Shown here: positions 44,699 to 52,453 of the stretch, piece after piece
Position numbering within the stretch: position 1 is the first letter of the stretch
How the letters are laid out: every line of letters starts with the position of its first letter
NCBI GenBank assembly: GCA_009712635.1
Contig: WASS01000015.1
Coordinates: 806,001 to 870,000 of the forward strand
Origin: Hungatella sp.
GTDB taxonomy: Bacteria; Bacillota; Clostridia; Lachnospirales; Lachnospiraceae
DNA: 64,000 nucleotides
Reading direction: 5' to 3'
Translations under genes and position numbers: made by a program
Notes under the pieces: model-generated
What the model was told of the DNA's origin: nothing
Seen by the model: only the letters and a program-made list of their open reading frames with translations
Database searches by the model: none

Positions 44699-45139
44699 TT
44701 AGTTAAACGGCAAATCCGGATCATCAATTCCATCAGGAATATTCATAAACCCATCTCCCATTGCTCCGGAAGGTTGGGGTCTTGGTACCTGACTTTCTCC
44801 TGATGCTAAGTTTTTACTATCAGCAAACTCCTGCTCATCCACAATCACTTCAAAGGTGTAAACCTTTATTCCATCTTTGTTTATATAACTTCCGGTCTGA
44901 ATCCTTCCAGACACCAGCACCCGCATTCCCTGGCGGAAATATTTTTCCGCAAATTCTCCTGTCTTATCAAATGATACACAGTTAATGAAATCAGCCGTTG
45001 GCTCAGTGCTGTCCTGATTCCTGCGTCCTCGGCGGTCAACAGCAAGTGTATATCTGGCAATCGCCATTGTACGTTCTCCTTGAGAATATCTCACTTCCGG
45101 ATCTCTTGTCAGCCTTCCCATTAAAAATACCCGATTCAT
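44699..45139 (-). CDS. ssb: Single-stranded DNA-binding protein
   Basis: A 146-residue SSB. The OB-fold N-terminus is MNRVFLMGRLTRDPEVRYSQ, with FINCVSFDKTGEFAEKYF in the core. A Gly/Pro/Gln spacer and the acidic tip DDPDLPFN, which recruits replication proteins, follow. GGAGGAAAAA precedes the ATG at 45139. The usual rpsF-ssb-rpsR context is absent and it sits with a serine recombinase, so this is probably an accessory, element-borne SSB. Confidence 0.93.
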   Translation of the reverse strand: MNRVFLMGRLTRDPEVRYSQGERTMAIARYTLAVDRRGRRNQDSTEPTADFINCVSFDKTGEFAEKYFRQGMRVLVSGRIQTGSYINKDGIKVYTFEVIVDEQEFADSKNLASGESQVPRPQPSGAMGDGFMNIPDGIDDPDLPFN

Positions 45140-45611
45140 TTTTTCCTCCATTCTTCCTCTGTCCGGATTTGGCAGAGGATAGACTATTGTTATTTCGTTG
45201 TTTCTCTTTTATTAATAGTTTCTGCTCAAATCATCTCATTCATTTCGTTGATTGACCTGGTACCTCCTCTCAATAAAATTTATTAACTTTCTAAAATCCA
45301 CATAACAACATGGGAAAATTGAAATAGAATACACAAAGAAAATAGGAAAATAGATGTCATTTAGAATAATAATCATTACAAGTTTAAAGGGGAATAATTT
45401 TAAAAACGAAGAATTTTCAAAAATAATGCAATCATAGAAATGAATTTAGATTTTAACAATTTAATCCTATCAGATAAAATATATTTAGTAAAGACCTTTT
45501 ATAAAAAATCTCTGATTAAGAGGATATGCCACCCAAAGCAGCCATGTAACAGCAAAAAATCCCCAGAGCAACATCTCTGCCCTGAGGATTTGAGTGCCAT
45601 CACCCGTTATT
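45140..45611. other. AT-rich gap upstream of ssb
   Basis: About 470 bp, very AT-rich, with no gene I would support. An AGGAGG at plus 45265-45270 (minus strand) has no start codon at usable distance. A 72-codon plus-strand frame at 45440-45658 runs through a terminator and the end of the next gene, so I reject it. The ssb promoter should be here but no clear hexamers stand out. An element boundary could lie in this gap. Confidence 0.4.
45550..45592 (-). terminator. Terminator after the iron-type binding protein
   Basis: On the minus strand AAATCCTCAGGGCAGAG and CTCTGGGGATTTTTT pair with a small bulge around ATGTTG, followed by a T tract. Confidence 0.75.
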
Positions 45612-46586
45612 TTAACGGGACTGCCCTTCCACTGACTTCAGTAACGAATCCATTATAAAATCCATCTGTGCATTCATGGACGTAATATCGCTGAACCAGA
45701 ACATTCCGCTGGAGTTTTGCACCAGTCGACCTTCCTTGACTGCCGGAAGGCTCTCCCACACTTCCACACCTTTTAAATCAGCTATCCTCTCATCAGAAAA
45801 TATGTAATCTCCTACATAATCCTTAAGGGTCTCATAAGAAATATCTATGAAATTCACACCCTCCTGATCCATAACCTCTTTCTGGATTCTCTCCGGTGCT
45901 TTTAAGCCTAAGTATTGATAAATGATCTCGCCGCCTCGTCCATAATCATCACCAAAGGCTCTTAATATGCCCTTTGTCTGGTTTTCAAGGAGAATGACAT
46001 TCTTATCCGCCAGTCCTTTTTCAGAAAGCTGTTTCTTAGATTCTTCTGCCTTTTTCTCAAAGTCTGACATAATCTTTTCTGCCTTTTCCGGTACCCCAAA
46101 TACCTCTCCGAAAAATGCAAGCCGGTCCTTTACTTCCATATCGTAGTAATTTCTGGCCAGAGTTGGTGCAATCTTTGACAGGCTCTCATAATCATCTGTA
46201 TTGTTCCAGATAATAAGATCAGGATCCAGCTCCATAATGGCTTCCGGATTTAACTCAAAGGCATCCACAACAGTAACATCTCCCAGCTCCTTTTCAAATA
46301 CAGCGTCATCGTTAAAGGAGGTGCCTACCGGGTGAATCCCAAGTGCAAGTAAATCCCCCTGGAAAAATGCAACTACCACCCGTTTTGGATTGGCCGGTAT
46401 TTCTACATCTCCATATTCCATCTTAATGACTCTTGTGTCCTTGCCTGCCGTTGTCTCTTCGGCTTGTTCGGTAACCTTTGAACCTGTTTCCGGGGCTGCT
46501 CCTTTATTTGCTGCTCCGCAGGCAGAAAGCAGAATGGCAGATAACGCTGCAGCTGCCAGTATACTTTTTCTCTTGTATTTACTCAC
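45612..46586 (-). CDS. Iron-siderophore-type ABC substrate-binding lipoprotein
   Basis: A 324-residue lipoprotein. The signal peptide ends in the lipobox LLSACGA (Cys23). A Thr/Glu-rich linker follows, then the two-lobed PeriBP_2 fold (NPKRVVVAFFQGDLLALGI, NPEAIMELDPDLIIW, KEGRLVQ). The family binds ferric siderophores, haem or cobalamin. The start is GTG at 46584-46586, ten bases after GGAGG. No permease or ATPase gene is nearby, so it is an orphan that must use a transporter encoded elsewhere. Palindromes at its promoter suggest iron control. Confidence 0.88.
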   Translation of the reverse strand: MSKYKRKSILAAAALSAILLSACGAANKGAAPETGSKVTEQAEETTAGKDTRVIKMEYGDVEIPANPKRVVVAFFQGDLLALGIHPVGTSFNDDAVFEKELGDVTVVDAFELNPEAIMELDPDLIIWNNTDDYESLSKIAPTLARNYYDMEVKDRLAFFGEVFGVPEKAEKIMSDFEKKAEESKKQLSEKGLADKNVILLENQTKGILRAFGDDYGRGGEIIYQYLGLKAPERIQKEVMDQEGVNFIDISYETLKDYVGDYIFSDERIADLKGVEVWESLPAVKEGRLVQNSSGMFWFSDITSMNAQMDFIMDSLLKSVEGQSR

Positions 46587-46606
46587 GATATGAGTACCTC
46601 CAGTCT

Positions 46607-46635
46607 TTAGTAAGTCTTAACTAACCGGAGTTAGT
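46607..46635. promoter_or_regulatory. Overlapping palindromes at the binding-protein promoter
   Basis: TTAGT-N8-ACTAA (46607-46624) and ACTAAC-N4-GTTAGT (46620-46635) overlap each other, and the second reaches a minus-strand TATACT -10 (plus 46632-46637). TTAG/CTAA half-sites resemble DtxR/IdeR-type iron operators. Which regulator binds is inferred. Confidence 0.45.
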
Positions 46636-46687
46636 ATATCATAAATATCTGTCTTTGTACAGGTTAGAGAAAAGTTCCTGCCCGGAT

Positions 46688-47305
46688 TTATCTTTTAGCC
46701 GCCGCCTTCATAATCAGAGCCCCAACAGCAGCCCCCGGATCCTTTAATGCCCTGGAAGCCTCCCCTCTTGTTGCCGCCCTGCCATGAACTGCAACCATGG
46801 TTGTAGTATTTTCAAATCCGGCCCATGCGGCATCGGCTGCCTCCTGGAATGCCATCTCAAGAGAAATACCAGAATTTACGCCTGCTGCCAGCGCGTCTAT
46901 ACCAGGCAAAAAACCATCCAGAAAAGTTTTTTCACCTGGTTTTGCCTTTCCAAGATCAGCAACTCCGTCCTGATACGCTTGAAACAGAGTAACAACATCC
47001 TGATCCGTAAGTTCCGTTTTTCCCTTTAAAACTTTTCCCGCACGCATAAGACCCGCAGCCATTAATGTTCCCATGGTGGAGGGAACCTTATTGCCCATGG
47101 TCTTACCTGCCTTGTAAAGCAGTTTTCCAAGATCCGGCTCCATTTCATCAGATACCGAATCATAGGCAGAACGGAACCCGTCAGACATGGTTAAGCCTAA
47201 GTCACTGTCACCCACTACACTGTCAAGTTCTATGAGGTATTCCCGGTTTATTTCCATTATTTTGCTGATCCTGCCCAGCATGGCAATCAGTTCCTGCTGA
47301 TTCAT
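46688..47305 (-). CDS. dhaL: Dihydroxyacetone kinase subunit DhaL
   Basis: A 205-residue DhaL-type ADP/ATP-binding subunit. The Mg-nucleotide motif appears as DSVVGDSDLGLTM (about residues 27-39; the usual form is GDGDHG). MGNKVPSTMGTLMAAGL and the C-terminal HGRAATRGEASRALKDPGA fit the family. DhaL phosphorylates the ketose held by DhaK. GGAGATTAAT precedes the ATG, one base after the dhaK stop. No DhaM phosphotransfer subunit is present. It is the last gene of the BMC operon run. The Asp-to-Ser and His-to-Leu changes suggest a divergent subfamily. Confidence 0.85.
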   Translation of the reverse strand: MNQQELIAMLGRISKIMEINREYLIELDSVVGDSDLGLTMSDGFRSAYDSVSDEMEPDLGKLLYKAGKTMGNKVPSTMGTLMAAGLMRAGKVLKGKTELTDQDVVTLFQAYQDGVADLGKAKPGEKTFLDGFLPGIDALAAGVNSGISLEMAFQEAADAAWAGFENTTTMVAVHGRAATRGEASRALKDPGAAVGALIMKAAAKR

Positions 47306-47306
47306 A

Positions 47307-48326
47307 TTAATCTCCAATCTGCTTCTGCTTAAAAAATGGCGTATCTGCCGGAGCATCCAGATAACCTTTCAGCTCCTCATCCAGTTTTAAAAGAGAGATG
47401 GATAAACCCGCCATTTCAATTGAGGTAACATATTCCCCCACATAGCAGCGATGAACCAGGATATTTTTTTCTTTTAGTATCTGATGAACCTTTCTTGCTA
47501 CAATGTACTGCTCATCCAGTGGTGTTGCCCCCAGACCATTTACAAGAACCGCTGTCTCATCCCCTGGTTCATAAGAAATATCACTTAAGATTTTAGTAAC
47601 CATTTCCTCTGTGATCTGATCTGCAGATTCCATTTTTCCCCGGCGGATTCCTGGCTCCCCATGGATTCCCATACCTAATTCCATCTCATCCTCCGCAATC
47701 TCAAATCCAGGATGACCGACTCTTGGTACCGTACAGGGTGTCAGCGCAACTCCCATAGTTCTTACATTGGAAGCAGCCTTTTCTGCAATCCGTTTTACTT
47801 CCGAAAGATCTTTTCTTAAGGCCGCTGCTGCACCCGCGCATTTATACACGAAGAAAATTCCTGCAACTCCTCTTCTGGTATTCTTCTCTCCGTCTTTTGC
47901 AGGAGGGGATGCAACATCTTCTCCTGCAACTACCTGTTCCACACGAATTCCTTCTTCCATGTCTGCCATCTCAGCAGCCATATCAAAATTAAAAATATCC
48001 CCGTTATAATTTCCGTAAATATAAAGGACTCCAGCCCCTGCGTCTATACGCTTTGTCACTTCCAGCATCTGATCGGCGCTTGGCGACTGAAACACATCTC
48101 CCACACAGCAGCCATCTAACATCCCATCTCCTACATAACCTAAAAACAAAGGAAGATGTCCGGATCCTCCTCCAGTGGCTATCCCAACCTTCCCTGCTGT
48201 CTTTTTGGTCGTTACCAGACAGCGAAGATCATTTCCTGTAAAGGTAAGCTGATCTGGATGTGTCAGGTAGATTCCTTCCAGCATTTCATTTACATAATTT
48301 TCCGGATCATTCATTAACTTTTTCAT
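47307..48326 (-). CDS. dhaK: Dihydroxyacetone kinase subunit DhaK
   Basis: A 339-residue DhaK. It carries TTKKTAGKVGIATGGGSGHLPLFLGYVG, in part the substrate loop. The His that binds dihydroxyacetone as a hemiaminal is in GMGIHGEPGIRRG. Its ATG overlaps the TGA of the alcohol dehydrogenase gene (ATGA), so the two are coupled. It prepares dihydroxyacetone or a related ketose for phosphorylation. In this operon the aldolase should already give DHAP, so the kinase may handle a non-phosphorylated ketose from a second substrate. That is inference. Confidence 0.9.
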   Translation of the reverse strand: MKKLMNDPENYVNEMLEGIYLTHPDQLTFTGNDLRCLVTTKKTAGKVGIATGGGSGHLPLFLGYVGDGMLDGCCVGDVFQSPSADQMLEVTKRIDAGAGVLYIYGNYNGDIFNFDMAAEMADMEEGIRVEQVVAGEDVASPPAKDGEKNTRRGVAGIFFVYKCAGAAAALRKDLSEVKRIAEKAASNVRTMGVALTPCTVPRVGHPGFEIAEDEMELGMGIHGEPGIRRGKMESADQITEEMVTKILSDISYEPGDETAVLVNGLGATPLDEQYIVARKVHQILKEKNILVHRCYVGEYVTSIEMAGLSISLLKLDEELKGYLDAPADTPFFKQKQIGD

Positions 48327-49519
48327 TCTTTCGCCCTCTCCCATTCTGATGAAATCCCATAATAAGCTTTTACATATACTCCAATAATTTCTTCCTTTGA
48401 TGGTTGAAACGGATTGTCGTCCATGCAGGCATCAGCCATTGCACTGTCAGCCAGCTCCCCAAAAGCACCAGAATCCACAGAAAGCTGACTTAAGCATTCT
48501 TCCAGTCCGATTGCTTTTGACAGTTTTCTAATCCAGGAAACCGCCTCATTTACGGCTTGTTCCCCTGACATGGTCTCTGCTCCCTCAATCCCCAGGCTTT
48601 GTGCCACTTTCTTGTAACGCTCTGCAATGTTTTTATGACTTCCATTAAATTCCATTACATAGGGTAATAAAATAGCATTGCAGACACCATGGGGAAGGTT
48701 GAACCGTCCCCCCAGAGAATGTGCCATGGCATGAACCATCCCAAGTCCGGCGTTGGAAAACGCCATTCCAGCGCTGTATTCTGCATAAGCCATCATTTCT
48801 CTGGCAGACTCATTTTCTCCGTCCTTAACAGCTTGTGGAAGATAGCGGCTGATTACACCAATTGCCCAAAGGGCATCTTTATCTGTAAAAGGTGTACATC
48901 GTTTTGAAACTGCCGCCTCAATGGCATGGGTCATTGCATCCATTCCAGTGGATGCTGTCAGATTTTTTGGCATACTCATCATAAAGTCAATATCATTGAC
49001 GGCAATACTTACCATACAATTGGTATCCACCATACACATCTTTGTGTGCTTGTCCGGATTGGTTACAATATAAAATGATGTGACTTCTGAACCTGTTCCA
49101 GCCGTTGTATTTACTGCCACTACAGGTATTCCAGGTCTGGCAGACTGATTTATTCCCTCGTAATCTTCAATCCGCCCCCCATTTTCCAGTACAATACTGA
49201 CTGCCTTTGCTGTGTCAATGGCAGATCCCCCGCCAACCGCAGTCAGAAAATCAACGTTTAAAGCTTTTGCTGCTTCCAGGCATTCATTAATTACTGCCAC
49301 AGCGGGATTGGGCTGCACCAGATAATAGACCGCATACTCGATTCCCGCTTCCAGTAAAAATAGCCCCACTTTATCCGCTGCTCCGCTCTTAAACAGAAAC
49401 TGATCCGTTACAATGAGTCCCCGTTTTAATCCTCTTTTTTTAAGTTCCGCAGGCAGCATTCCAATGGAGCCCCTTCCGAAAAAACTGGTTGCAACTGCAT
49501 TCACTCTTAAAAGCCCCAT
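48323..49519 (-). CDS. Iron-containing alcohol dehydrogenase
   Basis: A 398-residue group III alcohol dehydrogenase. NAD motif VGGGSAIDTAKA (about residues 95-106). Metal ligands are in GMDAMTHAIEA (Asp, His) and GMVHAMAHSLGGRFNLPHGVCNA, in part. The closest functional types are FucO, DhaT and EutG-like enzymes that interconvert aldehydes and alcohols. In BMC operons this class regenerates NAD+ by reducing part of the aldehyde. No encapsulation peptide is seen at either end, so it may act outside the shell. Confidence 0.9.
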   Translation of the reverse strand: MGLLRVNAVATSFFGRGSIGMLPAELKKRGLKRGLIVTDQFLFKSGAADKVGLFLLEAGIEYAVYYLVQPNPAVAVINECLEAAKALNVDFLTAVGGGSAIDTAKAVSIVLENGGRIEDYEGINQSARPGIPVVAVNTTAGTGSEVTSFYIVTNPDKHTKMCMVDTNCMVSIAVNDIDFMMSMPKNLTASTGMDAMTHAIEAAVSKRCTPFTDKDALWAIGVISRYLPQAVKDGENESAREMMAYAEYSAGMAFSNAGLGMVHAMAHSLGGRFNLPHGVCNAILLPYVMEFNGSHKNIAERYKKVAQSLGIEGAETMSGEQAVNEAVSWIRKLSKAIGLEECLSQLSVDSGAFGELADSAMADACMDDNPFQPSKEEIIGVYVKAYYGISSEWERAKE

Positions 49520-49531
49520 AGTAATTTCTCC

Positions 49532-50257
49532 CTAAAATTCTATATTTCTGAAATCACCCGGGTCAATCCGTTTTAATACAGAAAGCTCATTTTTAGCAGG
49601 AGACGGGGTGATTGCAATTCGTGAGTATTTAACAGGAAATCCGGTGTTATCCTGTACTTCCTTAAGAGATGAAGTTTCGTGTATGGTGTCTAATACCAAT
49701 TCTCCATTTTCCATTTTAAAGATGCAAAGAGGAGTTACAATCCGGTCTACATTTCCTTTTGTTGTAATGAAATCCACCTGGTTTACAAAGGTTCGTTTAT
49801 CATGCTTTGTTCTCCAGATAACAGCCCGCTTTGCAGTGGGTATCAGGACTGCACTTCCCGCACCTCCCGGAAGCCTGACTTTTGGTTTCTGGTAATTACC
49901 AATGACTGACGCATTCACATTGCCCCTTAAATCAAACTGGACACCGCTTAAAAATGCCATATCAAGCCCTCCTCTCATGGATAGGTCAAATACCTCCATA
50001 AGAGGAAAATAAGATCTTGCACCATCTAACAGCTCACTGCCTGTGCTGGTATATTTTTTAAGCTTTCTGGGAGACGGATCGACTCCTCCCGGTATGTTTA
50101 AATGCACAGCATGGGGAGCATGGAGTTCTTTAGCAAGAAGAACAGCAATCATTGGCATATGAGAAGACACACCGTGAAATACTTTATCACCATCCTGGAT
50201 CATGCGTGCCATTGCGCACACCATAATATCACAGATCCGGTTACCTCTTTCCATCAT
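49532..50257 (-). CDS. CoA-transferase-like beta subunit lacking the catalytic Glu
   Basis: A 241-residue protein of the class I CoA-transferase family, glutaconate (GctB) type (GGLDMAFLSGVQFDLRGNVN, INQVDF-like strand, KVQDNTGFPV-like end). The ATG at 50255-50257 follows GGAGGTAAAA; it overlaps the alpha-subunit gene by 17 bp. At the place where GctB has the catalytic Glu (IVESGL), this protein reads VHLNIPGGVDPSP with no Glu. Loss of that residue is known in IpdB, where the complex hydrolyses a ring instead. Real transfer of CoA is therefore doubtful. Confidence 0.8.
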   Translation of the reverse strand: MMERGNRICDIMVCAMARMIQDGDKVFHGVSSHMPMIAVLLAKELHAPHAVHLNIPGGVDPSPRKLKKYTSTGSELLDGARSYFPLMEVFDLSMRGGLDMAFLSGVQFDLRGNVNASVIGNYQKPKVRLPGGAGSAVLIPTAKRAVIWRTKHDKRTFVNQVDFITTKGNVDRIVTPLCIFKMENGELVLDTIHETSSLKEVQDNTGFPVKYSRIAITPSPAKNELSVLKRIDPGDFRNIEF

Positions 50258-51080
50258 TTTTACCTCCCCAGCCTCTGCGGTCCGCCTTTTCATATGCCGA
50301 AAGATAAACGGCCAGACCCTCCTGGTCCTTAATCTCCTTAAATGTTCCAATGCCTTTTGTGTCAATATCATAGTTTCCCGCACAGGAACAGGGAGCCGCA
50401 CCTTTTGCTGCATGAACCACTCCACCAACCAGGAAATGGGGAATGTCCGCTTTCTTCGCACCGCTGGAGAATAAAGAACCAGGAACAATATGTTCAGCTG
50501 TAAGAATTACACTTTTTGCCGCTCTGGAAAGCAGGACATCCTCAAACAGCGGACCTGTAATTCTAGCATTGCCCTCCTCATCTGCTTCCTGAACATGGAT
50601 CACTGCCACATCCGGACGAATTGCTTTTACTACCGTAACCATTTCATTGGTAAATGGATCCTGTATCCTGGTAAAATAATCATTCTCTTCAATTAAATCG
50701 CTGACTGTCAGACCTTTTACCGCCATAAAGCCAATTCCATAGCTGGCTGCCCGAAGTGCAGAAATAACGGTATAGCAGGCATGCTCATTACCTTTTACCC
50801 GTCCGTTTTCTACTGCCTTTCTGTAATGCATTGCCAGTGAAAATTCAGTTTCATAGCTGATAAACCCGGCATCTACACTGGTTACGCATTCTCCCAGACA
50901 CAGCATATCCACATCCATTGCGCCTGCAGTCTTCACCAGTTTTAAATTACTCTTTCTCTGACGAACCAGCTCTCTTATAAAAGCCATGGGTGCGCGGTGA
51001 AGCACATTCCCCCCAATTCCCAGAACTGTCCCGTCACTGACCAGGGCTGCCGCTTCCTGCATTGATATTATTTTGCTCAT
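50241..51080 (-). CDS. CoA-transferase-like alpha subunit
   Basis: A 279-residue partner of the preceding subunit. It starts MSKIISMQEAAALVSDGTVLG and has the glycine-rich GIGGNVLHRAPMAFIRELV, in part the CoA-binding loop of GctA-like proteins. A later segment has PDVAVIHVQEADEEGNARI. The ATG at 51080 is preceded by AAAGGGGAAG; a longer frame overlaps the flavoprotein gene. Predicted role: act with the beta subunit on the acyl-CoA produced by the aldehyde dehydrogenase, or on a related CoA ester. Confidence 0.82.
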   Translation of the reverse strand: MSKIISMQEAAALVSDGTVLGIGGNVLHRAPMAFIRELVRQRKSNLKLVKTAGAMDVDMLCLGECVTSVDAGFISYETEFSLAMHYRKAVENGRVKGNEHACYTVISALRAASYGIGFMAVKGLTVSDLIEENDYFTRIQDPFTNEMVTVVKAIRPDVAVIHVQEADEEGNARITGPLFEDVLLSRAAKSVILTAEHIVPGSLFSSGAKKADIPHFLVGGVVHAAKGAAPCSCAGNYDIDTKGIGTFKEIKDQEGLAVYLSAYEKADRRGWGGKNDGKR

Positions 51081-51105
51081 GAACTTCCCCTTTCCAGCCT
51101 GCACT

Positions 51106-52440
51106 CTACTTCGCCGCATTACAGGCAATCTGTATGGCATCCCATACGCCTGCAAACGGAGGTGCATAAATAAGGTCCGTCATTCCCAATTCTTTCGTTG
51201 TCATCTTGCAGTGAATGGCGACGGCAAATACATCCGCCCGGAGAACTGCCCCTTTTTCTCCGCAGGTCTGGGCACCAAGAATACGTTTGGTTTCCTTTTC
51301 GTAGATCAGCTTAATTGTAATAGGGGTAGGATCAGGATAGTAAGCCGGATGATCATTCACCGTAACCAGAAGCGTATTATAATTCACAGAGAGACGTTTC
51401 GCATCGGCTTCACTCATGCCGGTCCGCCCAAGTTCCAGCCCGCATACTTTAACAGCCGCAGAGCCCAGTGCTCCCTGAAACACTTCACTGCCTCCTGCAA
51501 GATTTGTTCCGGCAATTCTTCCGCATTTATTTGCAACAGTCCCAAGAGCCAGATAGCTGTTTTCATTTAGAACTTCATGATAGACCAGAATGCAGTCACC
51601 TGCTGCATAAATATCAGGTATGGAAGTTCTCATTTCCCTGTCAACGATTATTGCTCCGTTTTTCCCTCTTTCTATTCCGGTATCCTTTAGAAATTCTGTA
51701 CAGGGTCTTACACCAGCTGCCACAATCACTAAATCTGCATCATAGCTTCCTTTATTTGTTATTACGCGATTGACATACAGCCCGTCGCCTTTAAACGCCT
51801 CCACCTTTTCATTGACATGAAGCGTTACCCCTTGCTTTAACAGTTCTTCCTGGGCAAGCACAGTCATTTCTTCATCAAACGATGCAAGAATTCTGGAGGC
51901 TGTTTCTATCATGCGTACATTTTTACCTATATGTAAAAAAGCCTCGGCGCATTCTACACCAATGTAGCCCCCGCCTACGATAACTACATTCCGGATCTTT
52001 TCCAATCTGGAATATTCCTTTAAAAAGATGCCGTCTTCCATATTTTTTAATGCATGGACTCCTATCAGCTCTCTGCCCGGAAACGGAGGCATCACAGCCT
52101 CTGCCCCTGCTGCAACCATCAGCTTATCATAAGTATCCTCAAACTCTTTGCCAGATAAAAGATCTCTTACGACAATCCTCTTTTTTCCGGCATCGACCGA
52201 GATAACTTCATGCTTTAAAAATGTTTCTATTCCCATCTTCTCAAAAGTCTCACGGCTGCGGGCAATCATTTTTCTGTAATCCTCATTAAAATCTCCCACA
52301 TAATAAGGCAGTCCGCACGCACCATAGGAAAGGAATCCGCCCTTTTCGTATACGGTTATCTGAATATCAGAATTCATCCTGCGTATCTTGGATGCGGCAC
52401 TCATACCTGCCGCAACTCCACCGATTATAATAATCTTCAT
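51106..52440 (-). CDS. CoA-disulfide reductase / NADH oxidase-like flavoprotein
   Basis: A 444-residue pyridine nucleotide-disulfide oxidoreductase. FAD motif IIIGGVAAGMSAAS (residues 4-17), single redox Cys42 in SYGACGLPYYVGD, NAD motif NVVIVGGGYIGVE and FAD motif YAAGDC. The single active Cys in an SxxxCGLPY context is that of CoA-disulfide reductase and NADH oxidase/peroxidase. In a CoA-using microcompartment operon it could keep CoA reduced or re-oxidise NADH; the sequence does not settle which. Confidence 0.87.
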   Translation of the reverse strand: MKIIIIGGVAAGMSAASKIRRMNSDIQITVYEKGGFLSYGACGLPYYVGDFNEDYRKMIARSRETFEKMGIETFLKHEVISVDAGKKRIVVRDLLSGKEFEDTYDKLMVAAGAEAVMPPFPGRELIGVHALKNMEDGIFLKEYSRLEKIRNVVIVGGGYIGVECAEAFLHIGKNVRMIETASRILASFDEEMTVLAQEELLKQGVTLHVNEKVEAFKGDGLYVNRVITNKGSYDADLVIVAAGVRPCTEFLKDTGIERGKNGAIIVDREMRTSIPDIYAAGDCILVYHEVLNENSYLALGTVANKCGRIAGTNLAGGSEVFQGALGSAAVKVCGLELGRTGMSEADAKRLSVNYNTLLVTVNDHPAYYPDPTPITIKLIYEKETKRILGAQTCGEKGAVLRADVFAVAIHCKMTTKELGMTDLIYAPPFAGVWDAIQIACNAAK

Positions 52441-52453
52441 AAATTTTCCTCCA

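Noticed and set aside
45255-45275. Leader peptide gene upstream of ssb based on an AGGAGG
   Set aside because: No ATG, GTG or TTG lies at a usable distance, and the only nearby ATG gives a five-codon frame.
45440-45658. 72-codon plus-strand ORF in the AT-rich gap
   Set aside because: It runs across a clear minus-strand terminator and into the 3' end of the binding-protein gene, has no convincing ribosome site, and its AT-rich composition explains the length.
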